Shown here: piece by piece, positions 11,387-22,776 of the stretch
How positions within the stretch are numbered: position 1 is the first letter of the stretch
Layout: each line of letters starts with the position of its first letter
Translations under genes and position numbers: made by a program
Assembly: GCA_025201365.1 (NCBI GenBank)
Contig: JAIXMF010000025.1
Span: forward strand, 1-64,000
Reading direction: 5' to 3'
DNA: 64,000 nucleotides
Source of the DNA: Syncephalis plumigaleata
Lineage: Eukaryota; Zoopagomycota; Zoopagomycetes; Zoopagales; Piptocephalidaceae
Notes under the pieces: model-generated
Databases searched by the model: none
Told to the model about the DNA's origin: nothing
The model's input: only the letters and a program-made list of their open reading frames with translations

Positions 11387-12391
11387 CTATTGGATTTCAT
11401 CATTATCATTTCCATTATCGCTTCTAGTGGAAGCGAATACACGCTCCGCTATACCACATGACAGCAACGATATTAGTAAGAATGATATGTGTCATTGTAA
11501 GCGCGCATGCTCATTATTAAACAAGTAAATAACCCCCCCCACGCACACACATTGTATATGTACTTACCACGTGCTTTCTCTAGACTCTGCAAGTCTTCCA
11601 GTGCTCGACCCGTCACTGGTTGCTTGCTCACACCAAGCGCATGATGGACTATACGTCTAGCGATGGTTGCGTTCGTTTTAGGTCGTAAAGGATCTTTGCC
11701 CATACTATCATCTAATTGACATCATTGATTAGTAGCATTATTAAACATGTAGTCAAGCATCCTCCCATACTTACCTTTGCGTTCTAGCGATCTTTCCGGC
11801 AAGTCGCCCTCATAAGGACGCACCCGTACTTGAGGATGATCGACATTTTCTAGAAATGCCCGTTTGGCTATTCCATTCATTAATTAGTAACAATAAATTA
11901 TAATGCCATGACTATACTACTACTCATTATTATCGTGATTGTTCATACTAACCCATAGACCAGTTGTGAAATTCAATCAAGGCCTTATCATCATCCGTCC
12001 AAAATATACGATAGCCGCCTAATGACGACTGATAAGGACGGAAGATGTTGTGCAAGTCGGCTGTCTTGAATGTTTCTGGAATCTCTATTACTTGTAATAC
12101 TTTGCAGCGTTCTCGTTGAAAAGCTAATATTGCAAATAGTACAGCGCGTATAACAGGTTCAGGTTAGTATTCACTTGTGTTAGCTATGACAGTATACTTA
12201 CGCGACGGTAATGACGACTCGTCGTTTATGGTCTTTTCCATTGTATTCTCATTGCTAGTGGACGACGCTGTTTGTTCTTCAACAGCCATTGCCTCCACTG
12301 ATACCGTTAGTTATTATTAGTACTCGTATCGCAATTATTACTCTTATTCATAGCTACCGTTAGTTGCTTGTTCGCCAATATCGTTGGACAT
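11387..12391 (-). CDS. R3HCC1L-like protein (RRM-like plus coiled-coil C-terminus)
   Basis: Six exons (12391-12358, 12297-12202, 12123-11953, 11867-11775, 11711-11568, 11448-11387) encode 199 residues in one clean frame. After an acidic N-terminus, KVLQVIEIPETFKTADLHN and GGYRIFWTDDDKALIEF match the small RRM-like domain of R3HCC1/R3HCC1L-type proteins. VRVRPY and then NATIARRIVHHALGV match the conserved C-terminal block of that family. The R3H domain of the animal proteins is absent, so this is a minimal member. Animal and yeast relatives are thought to be RNA-associated; the role here is not known. The family assignment comes from motif resemblance only. Confidence 0.65.
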
Positions 12392-12500
12392 GTTCAAGTT
12401 TTAATGATACAACCGTAAACTTTTTGAATGTAACAATAGCAGTAAGTGTTTTAGGGTCTGTCAATAGGCAAACTAAAATGTAATAATAGAGAAGAAAATT

Positions 12501-12570
12501 TTTATTAGATTATCATGCTGGCTTATACAGCGTAATCAATAATGATAACGGATCATATGAATTGGATGTT
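12501..12570 (-). repeat. Dispersed repeat B, copy 2
   Basis: The reverse complement of this stretch matches 4549-4628, sharing CATTATTGATTACGCTGTAT and the CTAATAAA end. It sits in the short divergent gap between the R3HCC1L-like gene and BET2. Confidence 0.8.
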
Positions 12571-12633
12571 AGTCGTTTTACATGAATCTGTACTTAGTTT
12601 CCTTTCTCTCCCTTCACTTTACGTCATTGCAAA

Positions 12634-14016
12634 ATGTCTACGGCTGAAGCTTCGTCATTTGATAAACATACATTACAAGTGGATAAGCATGTTAAATTTA
12701 TTCAGGAATTAGACACGGTAATTACTATGGCTGTTACAACACTAGTTTACAGTAAGACTGATTAGACTTGTATCTAGAAAAAAGATGATTTGTTCTATTG
12801 GTTGAGCGAGCACTTGCGCGTTAACGGTGTCTATTGGGGATTGACCGCGCTTGAATTGCTGGGTCATCCCGATGCACTCAATAGGACCGACGTAATTGAG
12901 TATATTCTCAGTTGTCAGCATGCCTCGGGTAAATAACGAGTATTACCTTACGCTAACTAGCTGTACTATTATCGCTTACCATTATTATTATCATTGTTGT
13001 TATTAGGTGGATTTGGCGGTCATCTAGGCCATGATGCTCATTTATCGTGTACACTAAGCGCGGTACAGGTGTTAGTCATGCTTGATGCGTTAGATCGCGT
13101 TGATTGCGATAAAATTGCCGAATGTAATACTATCATGACTAGTATCGTTTATTATGCACTGCTAATTCAATGTATTTCTTTTACTACACAACAATATGCT
13201 AATATGAATAGATATCGCTCAGCTACAGGATCCAAACACCGGCTCGTTCATGGGCGATAACTGGGGAGAAATAGATACGCGCTTTTCATTCTCGGCTATT
13301 GCTTGTCTCTCCCTCATCGATCGATTGTCTGCTGTTAACTTGGATAAAGCGATTGAATTCGTGCTGGCATGTCAAAATCCCGATGGTGGCTTTGGCAGCA
13401 TCCCCGGTGCCGAATCGCATGCAGGACAGAGTATGTAATCAATCGATCAACAATTCATTACACTGTATTACTAATGATCGTTCGCATGTCTAGTTTTCTG
13501 CTGTGTCGGTTTCCTATCCATTGTGAATAAACTAGAATGTATAGATATGGAAACACTTGGCTGGTGGCTATGCGAACGACAACTTGGTAATGGCGGTCTT
13601 AATGGACGACCCGAGAAGAAGGAAGATGTAAGCTCTAACCTAGTTTGTCTTTATTTATTTATGATTGCCATCTAACACACAGGTTAGGTATGCTACTCGT
13701 GGTGGGTCCTGTCCTCGCTTAGCATTATCGGCAAGCTCGATTGGATTGATCGCGACAAGTTGATTGCCTTTATTTTACGATGTCAAGATGATGAATCGGG
13801 CGGATTCGCCGATCGAGAAGGACATTATCCCGATGTATTCCATACATTATTTGGTATTGCCGGTGAGTAATTAGGCACATATGAATTGATAGCATTTATT
13901 CATTCAATATAATGGCTACAGGATTATCACTGCTGGGATATGATGGATTAAATGAGGTAGATCCCGTTTATTGCATGCCATTACAACTAATTAAACGGTT
14001 GGGTTTGCATAAATAG
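12634..14016 (+). CDS. BET2: Rab geranylgeranyltransferase beta subunit
   Basis: Seven exons (12634-12717, 12778-12928, 13007-13123, 13212-13430, 13494-13627, 13688-13862, 13922-14016) give 324 residues, the normal length. Prenyltransferase alpha-alpha repeats with the GGFGG signature recur: [48 protein letters not shown] and [19 protein letters not shown]. The zinc ligands expected in this family are present: the Asp and Cys of EDVCYSW and the His of DVFHT. The enzyme with its alpha subunit adds geranylgeranyl groups to Rab C-termini, using substrate presented by Rab escort protein. That partner is encoded immediately downstream on the same strand, 116 bp away. Identity is firm. Confidence 0.95.
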
Positions 14017-14132
14017 CGTATATGCGTGTTATAGCAACTGTTATGTTTATAATTCTTTCTAACAATAATAATAAACCATTTCCTCTTTCTCTCTCACTTT
14101 ATTCATTGTATTTACTATCGTTTCCAACTACT

Positions 14133-16219
14133 ATGTATGAATTGGAACAGACGCAGTACGACGTGCTACTACTTGGCACTGGCCTAGTGGAATCTATACT
14201 GGCAGCGTAAGTCCTCCCTTGTGATTGTTTACTAGTCCGTTAACCGTTTCGTTTAGTGCTTTGGCACGAGCGGGAAAATCCGTCCTTCATCTCGATGCTA
14301 ACGAATATTATGGCGGTAACTGGGCAGCATTCAACTATAACAGTTTTCTAGATTGGCTTAAGGAGCATCAAGATACAACAACTAGTGATACGTCACAAGC
14401 GGATAACACGTTGCTGAAATTGAATTCTCTCGCTCAGAATAAGCAACGCTACTCGAATGTTAGTTTACGTGAAATTGCATGGCCATCCACCACTGATGGA
14501 ATAAACGATGAGACAGCCACTGCTACTGTCACTACGCTTTCTACGCATTCGCGTCACTTTAACTTGGAGTTAGCGCCAAAGTTACTGGCATCTCAGGGGA
14601 AATTAGTGGACTTGCTAGTAACATCGGATATAGGCAAATACTTGGACTTTCGACTAGTTGATGCGATCTACTTGTATATCAATAGCTTAGAATTGGTAAG
14701 ACATCAAATACATACGCGTCTATTTTATTCGTTAACAGTATATAATGCTACTAAAGATCCCATGCTCGAAAGAAGCGGTATTCTCGGCAACCACGCTTAC
14801 ACTGATTGAGAAGCGTAAACTTATGAAGTTCCTCATGTTTGCCGCCAATTATGATGGGAATGAAGAAACACTGCCAGGTTAGTATCGCATCTACACTAGC
14901 CTGGACAGCAATAGTAACGGTAGTGTTCCTATAGGCAATAAGGATCAGTCGTACGATGACTGGTTAAAGGAGAACTTTAAGTTGGATGATCGATTAGCGG
15001 CTGCTGTCGTACACGCCGTGACACTCAAACCACCACTCATGGACACGGGTATGCTTACTCATAATGCGGATGGTCTAATACCCAAATAATACCTCTAACA
15101 TAGATTGTTGCTCGTAGTATCGGCCAGTGTTGGTGTCGCTTATACACGGGACTATTTACATTCGTATGGTCGTTTTGGTCCATCCACTTTTCTGTATCCC
15201 ATCTATGGCGGCAGTGAGATTATCCAGGCATTTTGCCGGTAAGTAGCATGGATATACCGGGCAAGACTTATTAAGAGGCTGTATATCTCGATCACAACTA
15301 GTGTATGTGCAGTATTTGGTGGCACGTATATCCTTGGACAAACGGTTACCGAATTCGACGTGGATACCAATGCCGACGATAATCATATCCAAGGTGCTTA
15401 CCTAAACAATGGGCAACGTATCGCGTGTAATACACTAGTTACCGCAATTGATTATGTGCCCGAAGCATGGAGAACCAACAAGAGGTACTGTAACAAGTTG
15501 TTTATATATAATGTTGATTGCTCATATACATTCATATTAGCGTGTCAAATGTTACTAAACCAACTAGTATTACTCGTATGATTTGTATTATGGATAGACC
15601 AGTTAGATTAGAGTCTAAGAAGATATCCATACTTACATTCCCTGCTCATTCGTCGCTTGGCAATAAACAAATGGTTATTTCACTTCAAGTGGATTCAGAC
15701 ACACAAGCATGTCCATCAGACTATTGTAAGTATAATGGATGTTATCTGATTATGATGACATGCTAAGCAATGCTATTGTCATCATCACAGGGATACTCTA
15801 CTTGTGGACACGTACAAGTGATACAACGCAGTCCGATCTAGACTTGTGCCAGCGAGCATTGTTCCGCTTACCGGATCAAGAACAACAAGAAGAAGGTAAT
15901 CATCGACATGGTAAAACGTAATGATAAACAATGATTACTGACGTATATTACTCCTTGATGATACGATGTCATGACAGAATGCGAATCGAAACCACGAGCA
16001 CTCTTCATAGCACAATATACGGAGAGTATAAACGATGCTACTACATCGGTGAATACTGAACAATTACCCAAGGGCATTCACACATGTAGCGATCCAAGTG
16101 CCGCGTTAGATTTCGATGATGCCATCCTAGAAGCCGAATCGATTTTCCATAAGATTGTTCCAGATGCTGAATTTCTACCACGCGCTCCACCCAACGATGA
16201 CGATGACAATTTTTACTAG
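14133..16219 (+). CDS. MRS6: Rab escort protein (REP/GDI family)
   Basis: Nine exons (14133-14206, 14257-14695, 14757-14877, 14935-15048, 15118-15238, 15302-15484, 15541-15725, 15791-15895, 15978-16219) encode 527 residues without a frame break. The N-terminal nucleotide-binding-like motif YDVLLLGTGLVESILAAALA and GKSVLHLDANEYYGGNW are hallmarks of REP/GDI. A REP-type insertion of about 100 residues separates this from FNLELAPKLLAS. IPCSKEAVF, LTLIEKRKLMKFLMF, and YGRFGPSTFLYPIYGG with FCRVCAVFGGTYIL follow the REP order. The large insertion and Arg/Lys pattern favour REP over the shorter GDI. The C-terminus is acidic (NDDDDNFY). REP binds newly made Rabs and presents them to RabGGTase, whose beta subunit is the gene just upstream. 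Confidence 0.93.
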
Positions 16220-16275
16220 AATGCAAAAACACTAAACAACCATGATAATACAAACCATGCGCATTAATGATAATA

Positions 16276-16480
16276 CAAGATTTTTCCAGCCAGTTAGTAT
16301 TGTTAGCCTTTAATCTATGCTCTTGTCAATAAATAATTTGCATATTAGTTAGCATCACTGTCTTTGTCATTACTAGTGATAAGCAAATAATTAACAAGTC
16401 TACTAATGTGCACAAGTTTATTTATTAATAACAATAAAAGTTAAAGGCTCACAGTGTTAATCGGTTGGAAAAACCTTGTA
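16276..16480. mobile_element. Palindromic MITE-like element built from repeat A
   Basis: Two copies of repeat A face each other: 16276-16375 on + and about 16399-16480 on -. Outer ends are ACAAGATTTTTCC and GGAAAAACCTTGT, giving imperfect terminal inverted repeats of about 80 bp around a short centre. No coding capacity is present. It fills most of the 307-bp convergent gap between MRS6 and the HERP-like gene and carries AATAAA motifs in both orientations, so it may provide 3'-end signals to both genes. A TA at each border could be a target duplication, but this is weak. Confidence 0.7.
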
Positions 16481-16526
16481 GTAGCCTCGCGTATATAATG
16501 CCTATGTTGATCATAGTCGCCATCTT

Positions 16527-17841
16527 CTAGAACATTTCATTGGCCATCTCACCCTCTTGATCCATACCCAATGGATCGATACCATCCGGTTCTGTTGGTA
16601 CTAGAGATGTAACGAACGCGGTAAGTGCACGCTCCACCTGTCCCCATCGAGATACGGGAAGAGCAGGTGCATTACGTGGTGCATCAGAATGAGTGTAATG
16701 AGCACCATGTTGTTGTTGTTGTTGTTGGTTCAATGGAGCTGCCTCGTCATTTCCCGCCATGGGTTGTGGTACGGCATTGGCATTAGCTTGAGCTTGATTA
16801 GCACCACGCCATGGCCATGCCAATTGATGACGGTGTGACCACCAATCTCGTAGGAATGCTAGCCGATTAGTTTGACTTAGGAATATGATTAATGCCACGA
16901 AATGCACCATAAACATCTGGCCAATCGATGCATTCTGCGAGAATAGATAGGAGAAAAAGGCCAGTTTAGCCAGTAGCCAAAAGTGAGCGACTCGTTCGTT
17001 TTGCACTCGTTCTTCCGCTTCCTGTTCACGTTGTAGTTGTTCTTGTTCTCGAGCACGTCGTCGTACTTCTGCTTCCGCTTCTAGTTCATTCTCTACACGT
17101 TGATAATCAGTGGAAGACATAGAATTCGATAATGGCGATGGCGATGGCGATGATAATGGTGTACTAGTTGATACAGCTGACTGACGATTAATAGCCAAAT
17201 AATTGTCCGGGCTATCTCCCATTATCATTGTTTGCGCTAGTGCAGTTGTATCCAAGGGAGAACGTAGCGTAGTTGCTGCATTCTTGGGAAGTTGCAGTAA
17301 ATAGCGAACACCTGAAATAGTTACAACATGGTAGGTGTATTGAGCCGTATTAGCCACTGCACTAGAATCTATATTGGTGGCTGTTGCAGTTGTTGTTGTT
17401 GCAGTAGTAGTAGTACAATCTATCGACTCATCAATACAAGGCTTTTTACCTAAAGCCGTGGCCGATGGTCTACAATGGGCGGCGGTATCATTTTTCTTTA
17501 CAGGTCGTTTAGATACCATATGAATTGTAGGCACTATTGCTGCATCCTATAAAACACAGTTAATCATATATTCATATATATATATATACACGTAAGTTAT
17601 CTGGTTAGTTTACCTTGAAAGTGGCCGCCAGCGGCTGTTCGTCATTAAGAATTCTTCCATGATAGATAAGGTACAAGTCTGCAGGTTGAAGCGGCTCAAC
17701 ATGAGCAGAAGACGCTAACACTTGTTTTAAATTCCATATAGAGCCTTCTCGCAGTACCGATACTTGAAAGTTATCGGGTAATTCTATGACTGGTGAACGG
17801 ATACGCACCGTCAAACGTGCTAAATTCTCGTTGTTGCTCAT
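16527..17841 (-). CDS. HERP-like ubiquitin-domain ER membrane protein
   Basis: Two exons (17841-17614, 17546-16527) encode 415 residues. Residues about 10-75 form a ubiquitin-like fold with LKQVLASSAHVEPLQPADLYL and LIYHGRILNDEQPL. A long low-complexity Ser/Thr/Ala linker follows, then a Glu/Arg-rich coiled-coil stretch (residues about 225-255). Next come two close hydrophobic segments, HFWLLAKLAFFSYLF and MFMVHFVALIIFL, the hairpin used by HERP-type proteins. The C-terminus contains FVTSLVPTEPDGIDP, close to the SLLPE-type tail of that family. HERP proteins link Derlin and HRD1 ligase complexes in ER-associated degradation; a Derlin gene is also in this window. The assignment rests on domain order. 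Confidence 0.75.
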
Positions 17842-18381
17842 GACTGTATTGCTAAGCTGTTGTGTGTGTATATATGTGTATGTAAACCGTAAAGAATACT
17901 GTCAAGCACTTAATAAATTGAATGGATAAGGAGTAATCACTGAGGAGTAGAATGTAGTGGTAGTTGAAGAGATGCTAAAGAGAGTAAGGTGAAATATCAA
18001 AGGATAACAAGAAAAGAATTGGTTGATAATGTGAAAGAATAAGAGATAGTGAGAGAGATAAGTAGTTGGTGTGCTACTGTTATGGCTGTTGTTGTTGTTG
18101 ATTTGAAACTGAGGTTTGAAATGAGTGAATTTCATTAGTAATGGATTCCCCATTATGTGCGTATTACATCTCCACCAACCAGCAATCGCCATGTACCGCA
18201 TTACCATTTTGGAATGGAAGCGGAGAAACCACTGCGGTTATTATCAAACGTCGTCCATAACAAGTCGTCCATAATAAGTCGTTCTATAGCTTGATAATAC
18301 TCACTCTTCTACTCTCATTCTATTCCCACTGCTCTCACTACTCTTGCAACTTTCTATCCATTTCACTAGGCCAACATCAAC
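17842..18381. other. Divergent promoter region
   Basis: About 540 bp between the HERP-like gene (minus) and the small secreted gene (plus). TATATATATATACACG occurs inside the HERP intron rather than here. A 16-bp near-duplicate, CGTCCATAACAAGTCG and CGTCCATAATAAGTCG, occurs at about 18251-18282 just before the small secreted gene. Nothing else is recognised. Confidence 0.5.
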
Positions 18382-18564
18382 ATGAAGTTCTCTGCCATTG
18401 TCGCCATTACCATCGCCATTGTCGCTGTCACCAGCCTGGTCGCCGTTGAAGCTAGTCCCGTCCTGGAACGTCGTGCCCCTCAAGGTCTATCTTGCGACAA
18501 GGAAAAGTGCTGCATTATGGATAGTGACATTTGCAGACCTAGTTCTGCGAAGACTCATGCATAA
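18382..18564 (+). CDS. Small secreted cysteine-containing protein
   Basis: A 60-residue ORF with a textbook signal peptide (AIVAITIAIVAVTSLVAVEA) and probable cleavage before SPVLERRAPQ. The dibasic RR could be a kexin-type site, leaving a mature part of about 30 residues with cysteines in a C-x4-CC-x6-C arrangement. The start context (CAACATGAAG) is good and codon use near the start is biased to C-ending codons, as in well expressed genes. No family is recognised; small secreted peptides of this kind are common in fungi. The exact C-terminus is less certain than the N-terminus. Confidence 0.6.
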   Translation: MKFSAIVAITIAIVAVTSLVAVEASPVLERRAPQGLSCDKEKCCIMDSDICRPSSAKTHA

Positions 18565-21500
18565 CCGCCTGACATCTAAGCACACAGGACACGACCCTCA
18601 TTCTGTGTCCACGTTATGCAAGTCATCATTTCTTGGTCTGATCATAAGCATATCTACAAATCCCTTCAATCTATTACATAACTATCAAATAATGGCTGGT
18701 TCATTTATTGAAGAGATATGTAGTATTGAAAGTCATTCTATAACGTGTGTTACATGTATGTGTATGTATGATGTGGAGTTGTACACCATTGAGGTGGTAA
18801 TATGTTCTATTAATAATGGTAGTTAATGAGATTACATGTGCATAGTATTGCATATTCCATGCAATGATAATGTATTAACTTGTCGTATAATCAATAGTAG
18901 TAAATAACTGGAATATGCTAACAATTGATATTAAAGTAATGAGTAATTTATCAGTTATCTTCTATGATAATAATAAAAGAACAATATCATTTTATTCTTG
19001 ATTGAATAGGTGCAAATACAAATCATGCTACTTTGTCCTTACACTTAATTGACACCTGGTCTATTGTTCGCGCAACAAATATTACATTGTTGAATAACAG
19101 TCGAGTACATTTGTACAGTTTGCAATAACACACGTACACATTACACTAATAATGATACTCGAATATATGTTTATCCGAAATGCCGTGACTATTTAACAAA
19201 GACAGTCTCGTATTTGCTAAATAATCGCTTATCAGTACACTAATCTAATGGTACTAGTCGGTAATCGATAGACTAGATAAACCAACATGATACATGTCAT
19301 TCCATTGGTTTACTACAATCTATCACATGTCCCATTCCAATTAACATGTGATGCAGCATTTGTCACTAAGAAGCAATAGGTATCGTTCTAGTATCGACGT
19401 CATATCTCTATCGTTTACTGACTAATAGCAACGCTTGATTCACCATTTAGACCCTTCTATTCATTCTATGTAGAAAGTGATGACCCATTATTAGTGAAAC
19501 ACATATGACCATGCGGCTTTTTGCATATTACTCCATTGCCGACTATCAGTTGACTACGGTAACATTCATGTAATGGCTATAATAATGTGTTCATGCGTCA
19601 TGCATTAGTATGAGGTCATTTGTTCAATAGTTGATGAATCGATTGATTGATTGGTTCTAGAACCTTTGTCAAATGATCATTGCTAACAAAAGAAGATAGT
19701 CAACAAATAGTGTTGACGTATATCATCGTCGTTTTCTACCCACATGTTTGCATATCGCTATTTACAGAATGACGGCATTAGAATTGAATAGGGATATTTG
19801 TCACTTTCGTATACAGTATAAGCGTGCTACTCATTTCGGTTAGTATAGCAACATGGCACACTACTATCATTGCTACTGCTACCACTGTCACCAATTAAAC
19901 CTGTCAGTTCAATTTGACTGCCATGCGACACAGGCTAAAAATAGTTCATTCGATAGAATTCTAACTTGACTATGAATATACACATCGAATAAAGGCGCTA
20001 CCCTATCACTTATTCTTTGTATGTTTAATCAACGCCTTAAACATGACATAGAAATACACTGATACGATAACTCGATGTAAAGAAGGATTGTGATTCAAGG
20101 AGAGTTAATATTCGTAAGACCTGCACTGACATGAATAACACGCCTTGTATAAGGATTGTTTCAACTATAATTATATATACTGGTCTATTCTTGACAATGT
20201 GATCTTTTTATTTTTACTTGCAGTGACATGAATCAAAAATCAAAGAGCGAGGAGTGAGCGAGTAAAGGGCAGAAAAGTAGAAAACAGTCGCACCCTTCTC
20301 GTTTCTTTCTCCTCCTTCGTTCTCCTATCGGTTGGGAAACACAACAGTTGACTGTTCACACTTCGGTGAATGGACTAGCCAGATTTGCCCTATCAGCCTA
20401 TTATAGATGACAAACGAGTGTCTCCCCTTTTAATGCGTCAATGAGCGAATTTAGCCATTGGCTTATGCCCATTGGTTTGTTAGACGGATACTCACTCATT
20501 CAACGAGAATAGGGTTAGAGGTTTATGGTTGGCACTATCTCCGCTTTTCTTTCATTATTCTTTCAAGCCATAGTAAAAATGATAAAAAAAACCAAGTGAA
20601 GATGATGAATACTTGACTCATCTGATACTGTCATACACATGCAGACTAATTCTGCTACCTCAAAGGTATCAAACCATTACAACATGATGCTAAATATAAC
20701 TATTAATAATTATATCTCAATAAATTGACGTCATCATTGCCAAGAATTAGACTTATGCCTGCTGACAAAGGTATCATGAAGTGTATGAGTGAGTGAGTGA
20801 GTATGATGAATGAGTGATGTGTATGGTATGCGATAGCCGAGCCGGAAACGGAAAAGTAAACGCCGTAGTGCGTGTGTATGACAATTCTGATTAAGTGATG
20901 AAACAAAAGAGAGAGAGAGAGATAAGTGTGCGTGTGTGTGTGTGGACTAGTGTGAATAAGCAAAAATAGCAAGCTCACAGAGTAAGTTCGATAGGCAAGA
21001 GCAGTGTGACAAGGCTGCATCCATTTTTGGCTAGGTTCAATATTGACCGGGATCTCCGAAGAATGAGCGAATTTCGAACCAATCATCATGGTATCGGCAT
21101 GAGAAACGAGGCCTTTCCCCGTGTGATGATAGTAAGCAAGCCAGTCAACACTACACACACACACAGACTACTTTATACCAAGTAATATCATCACTCTTGG
21201 CAGAACAAGCATGTGTGCATGGCTATTCGAATATAAAATCAATTCATCTCCCGTTAGTTTGTCGCGTTTTAAACCACACACACACATATCAGCATTTAGT
21301 TTTTCTTCTTATTCACTCAAACTGAATAGTTTGCTTCATTTTATCAAAAGTCTTTTTATTTCTTTTGAGCTTCTATTGCTACGACTTTCTTATTAGTCTT
21401 CTCTCTCTCTCTATTCATTACTACTACTACTACTTACAACAACAACAACCCTACCAGCATTATCGTATTATTGTGTAAGGATTAAAAGTAGTCCACACTT

Positions 21501-21596
21501 TATCGACATCAACATTCTTATCTTTACTTTTTGATTATTGTGTAGTGATTGTGACTCTAGTTTCTTGTTCATTTCTACTGCTTCTTCTTCTACAAC
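18565..21596. other. Gene-poor region upstream of the CON7-like gene
   Basis: About 3 kb with no supported gene. The first 1.6 kb is AT-rich. From about 20210 on there are microsatellites (GAGT, GA, GT and CA runs), and from about 21200 the + strand becomes pyrimidine-rich up to the ATG of the zinc-finger gene. Open frames here are His/Thr/Leu low complexity and are not accepted as genes. Confidence 0.55.
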
Positions 21597-22776
21597 ATGA
21601 TGCATTCTCAATCTACTTCACCATTACCAGCTGTTCCTGGTTTAATGATTGATGAATCATCATCACCTTCACCTACTTCATCTTATGCCATGCCATCACC
21701 ACCACTTGCTCCTTTGCAGTTTAACAACAATAATGGTGTTCTGCCACTTCCTCTTCGAGAAAGTATGATGGTACACGTTTACCATCTATTGGTGAGACAC
21801 TCGGTGATCTATTTTACACTTCACCTGTTTCATCGACTAGTAATAGTGATGGACGTCATCATCCCCATTTCTACCGTTCTGCCATGCCTATGACTGAGCC
21901 AAGAACTCGTTCTGTTAAAACGGTACGCGCTCTTACACCGTCAAGCCCTCATTTACACGGGTGTGTGTCATCATCATCATCGGATGTTTCCGGTTGCTCC
22001 ATTGTCATCATGGTTCATCGATGACTGATACAACGATGATTAATCAATCCACTACTACTATTACTACGTCATCATCCATTACTCAGTCACCATTGACTCA
22101 TCATCATCACAATCATCATGATAGTCAGCAGGTGACCTCTTCAATGTCATCATCTAAAAATGGAACTACTACTACTACACCATCATCTATGGCAACCTAT
22201 ATGGATGACTATCATCATCATCCTCATCATCATCATCATCACATGTCTCAGTTGCCTACACCGTCTCCACCTTCTCCATTAGTAGGTGAACCACCTTTGT
22301 CACCATCCAACCAATCATGGATGACAACCAATACAGCTGCGGTAGCACTACCAGTTCATCATAACCATAAGAATACTGGTCTCATGATCGATGTTGAACG
22401 TGCTCATTATCAACATCCGTCTACACATAATCCTCTACTACTGCTATGGCTACTGATAGTGCTGCTGCTGCTACTGCTGCTTCACCATCAACAAATGGTG
22501 GCGTTACCTTTGTCGCTAACTCGGGTGTCTCTCACAAGAAGCGTCCCGTCGTCGTCCTGAAGAATAGAACGACTCTACACTTGCAACTATCCAGGTTGCA
22601 CGAAGGCTTACGGTACATTGAATCATTTAAACGCTCATGTAACCATGCAACGACACGGATCCAAACGTTTGCCCAGTGAGTTTGAAGCCATACGCAAACA
22701 GTATCGTGCGATGAAGCTACAACAACTGCAACAACATGCCATGCTTCACTCGGCAACAACATCTATGCAACTATAA
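21597..22776 (+). CDS. CON7-like C2H2 zinc-finger transcription factor (frame broken several times)
   Basis: The C-terminal part encodes LYTCNYPGCTKAYGTLNHLN, AHVTMQRHGSKRLPSEFEAI and RKQYRAMK, the signature of fungal CON7-type factors, with a C-x4-C-x12-H-x5-H finger (about 22575-22660). Just upstream the expected basic KKRP/RRRP stretch is present but split over frames near 22545-22565. The N-terminal part is rich in Ser, Thr, Pro and His (an H-rich run near 22210-22245), as expected for a disordered activation region. The frame changes about five times (near 21760, 22000, 22433, 22545 and 22560), too close together for introns. Since protein-like sequence continues across each, missing single bases in the assembly are the simplest explanation, but pseudogenisation cannot be excluded. 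Known CON7 proteins control morphogenesis and cell-wall genes from the nucleus. Confidence 0.7.

Noticed and set aside
14022-14132. Upstream in-frame extension of the Rab escort protein
   Set aside because: The ATG at 14133 directly precedes the conserved YDVLLLGTGL segment; the upstream stretch reads as a hydrophobic leader unlike REP proteins and is separated by low-complexity codons.
16276-16480. Terminal repeats of a retroelement
   Set aside because: The copies are inverted rather than direct, only about 80-100 bp long and enclose no coding sequence, which fits a MITE-like palindrome.
20703-21164. 153-residue open frame on the minus strand
   Set aside because: It is built from CA/GT and GA microsatellites (His-Thr and Ser-Leu runs), has no domain or splice context, and lies in the leader region of the zinc-finger gene.
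21597-22776. Calling the CON7-like gene a pseudogene
   Set aside because: Neighbouring essential genes show the same kind of single-base breaks, and the zinc finger is perfectly conserved, so assembly error is more likely; kept as a coding gene with a warning.
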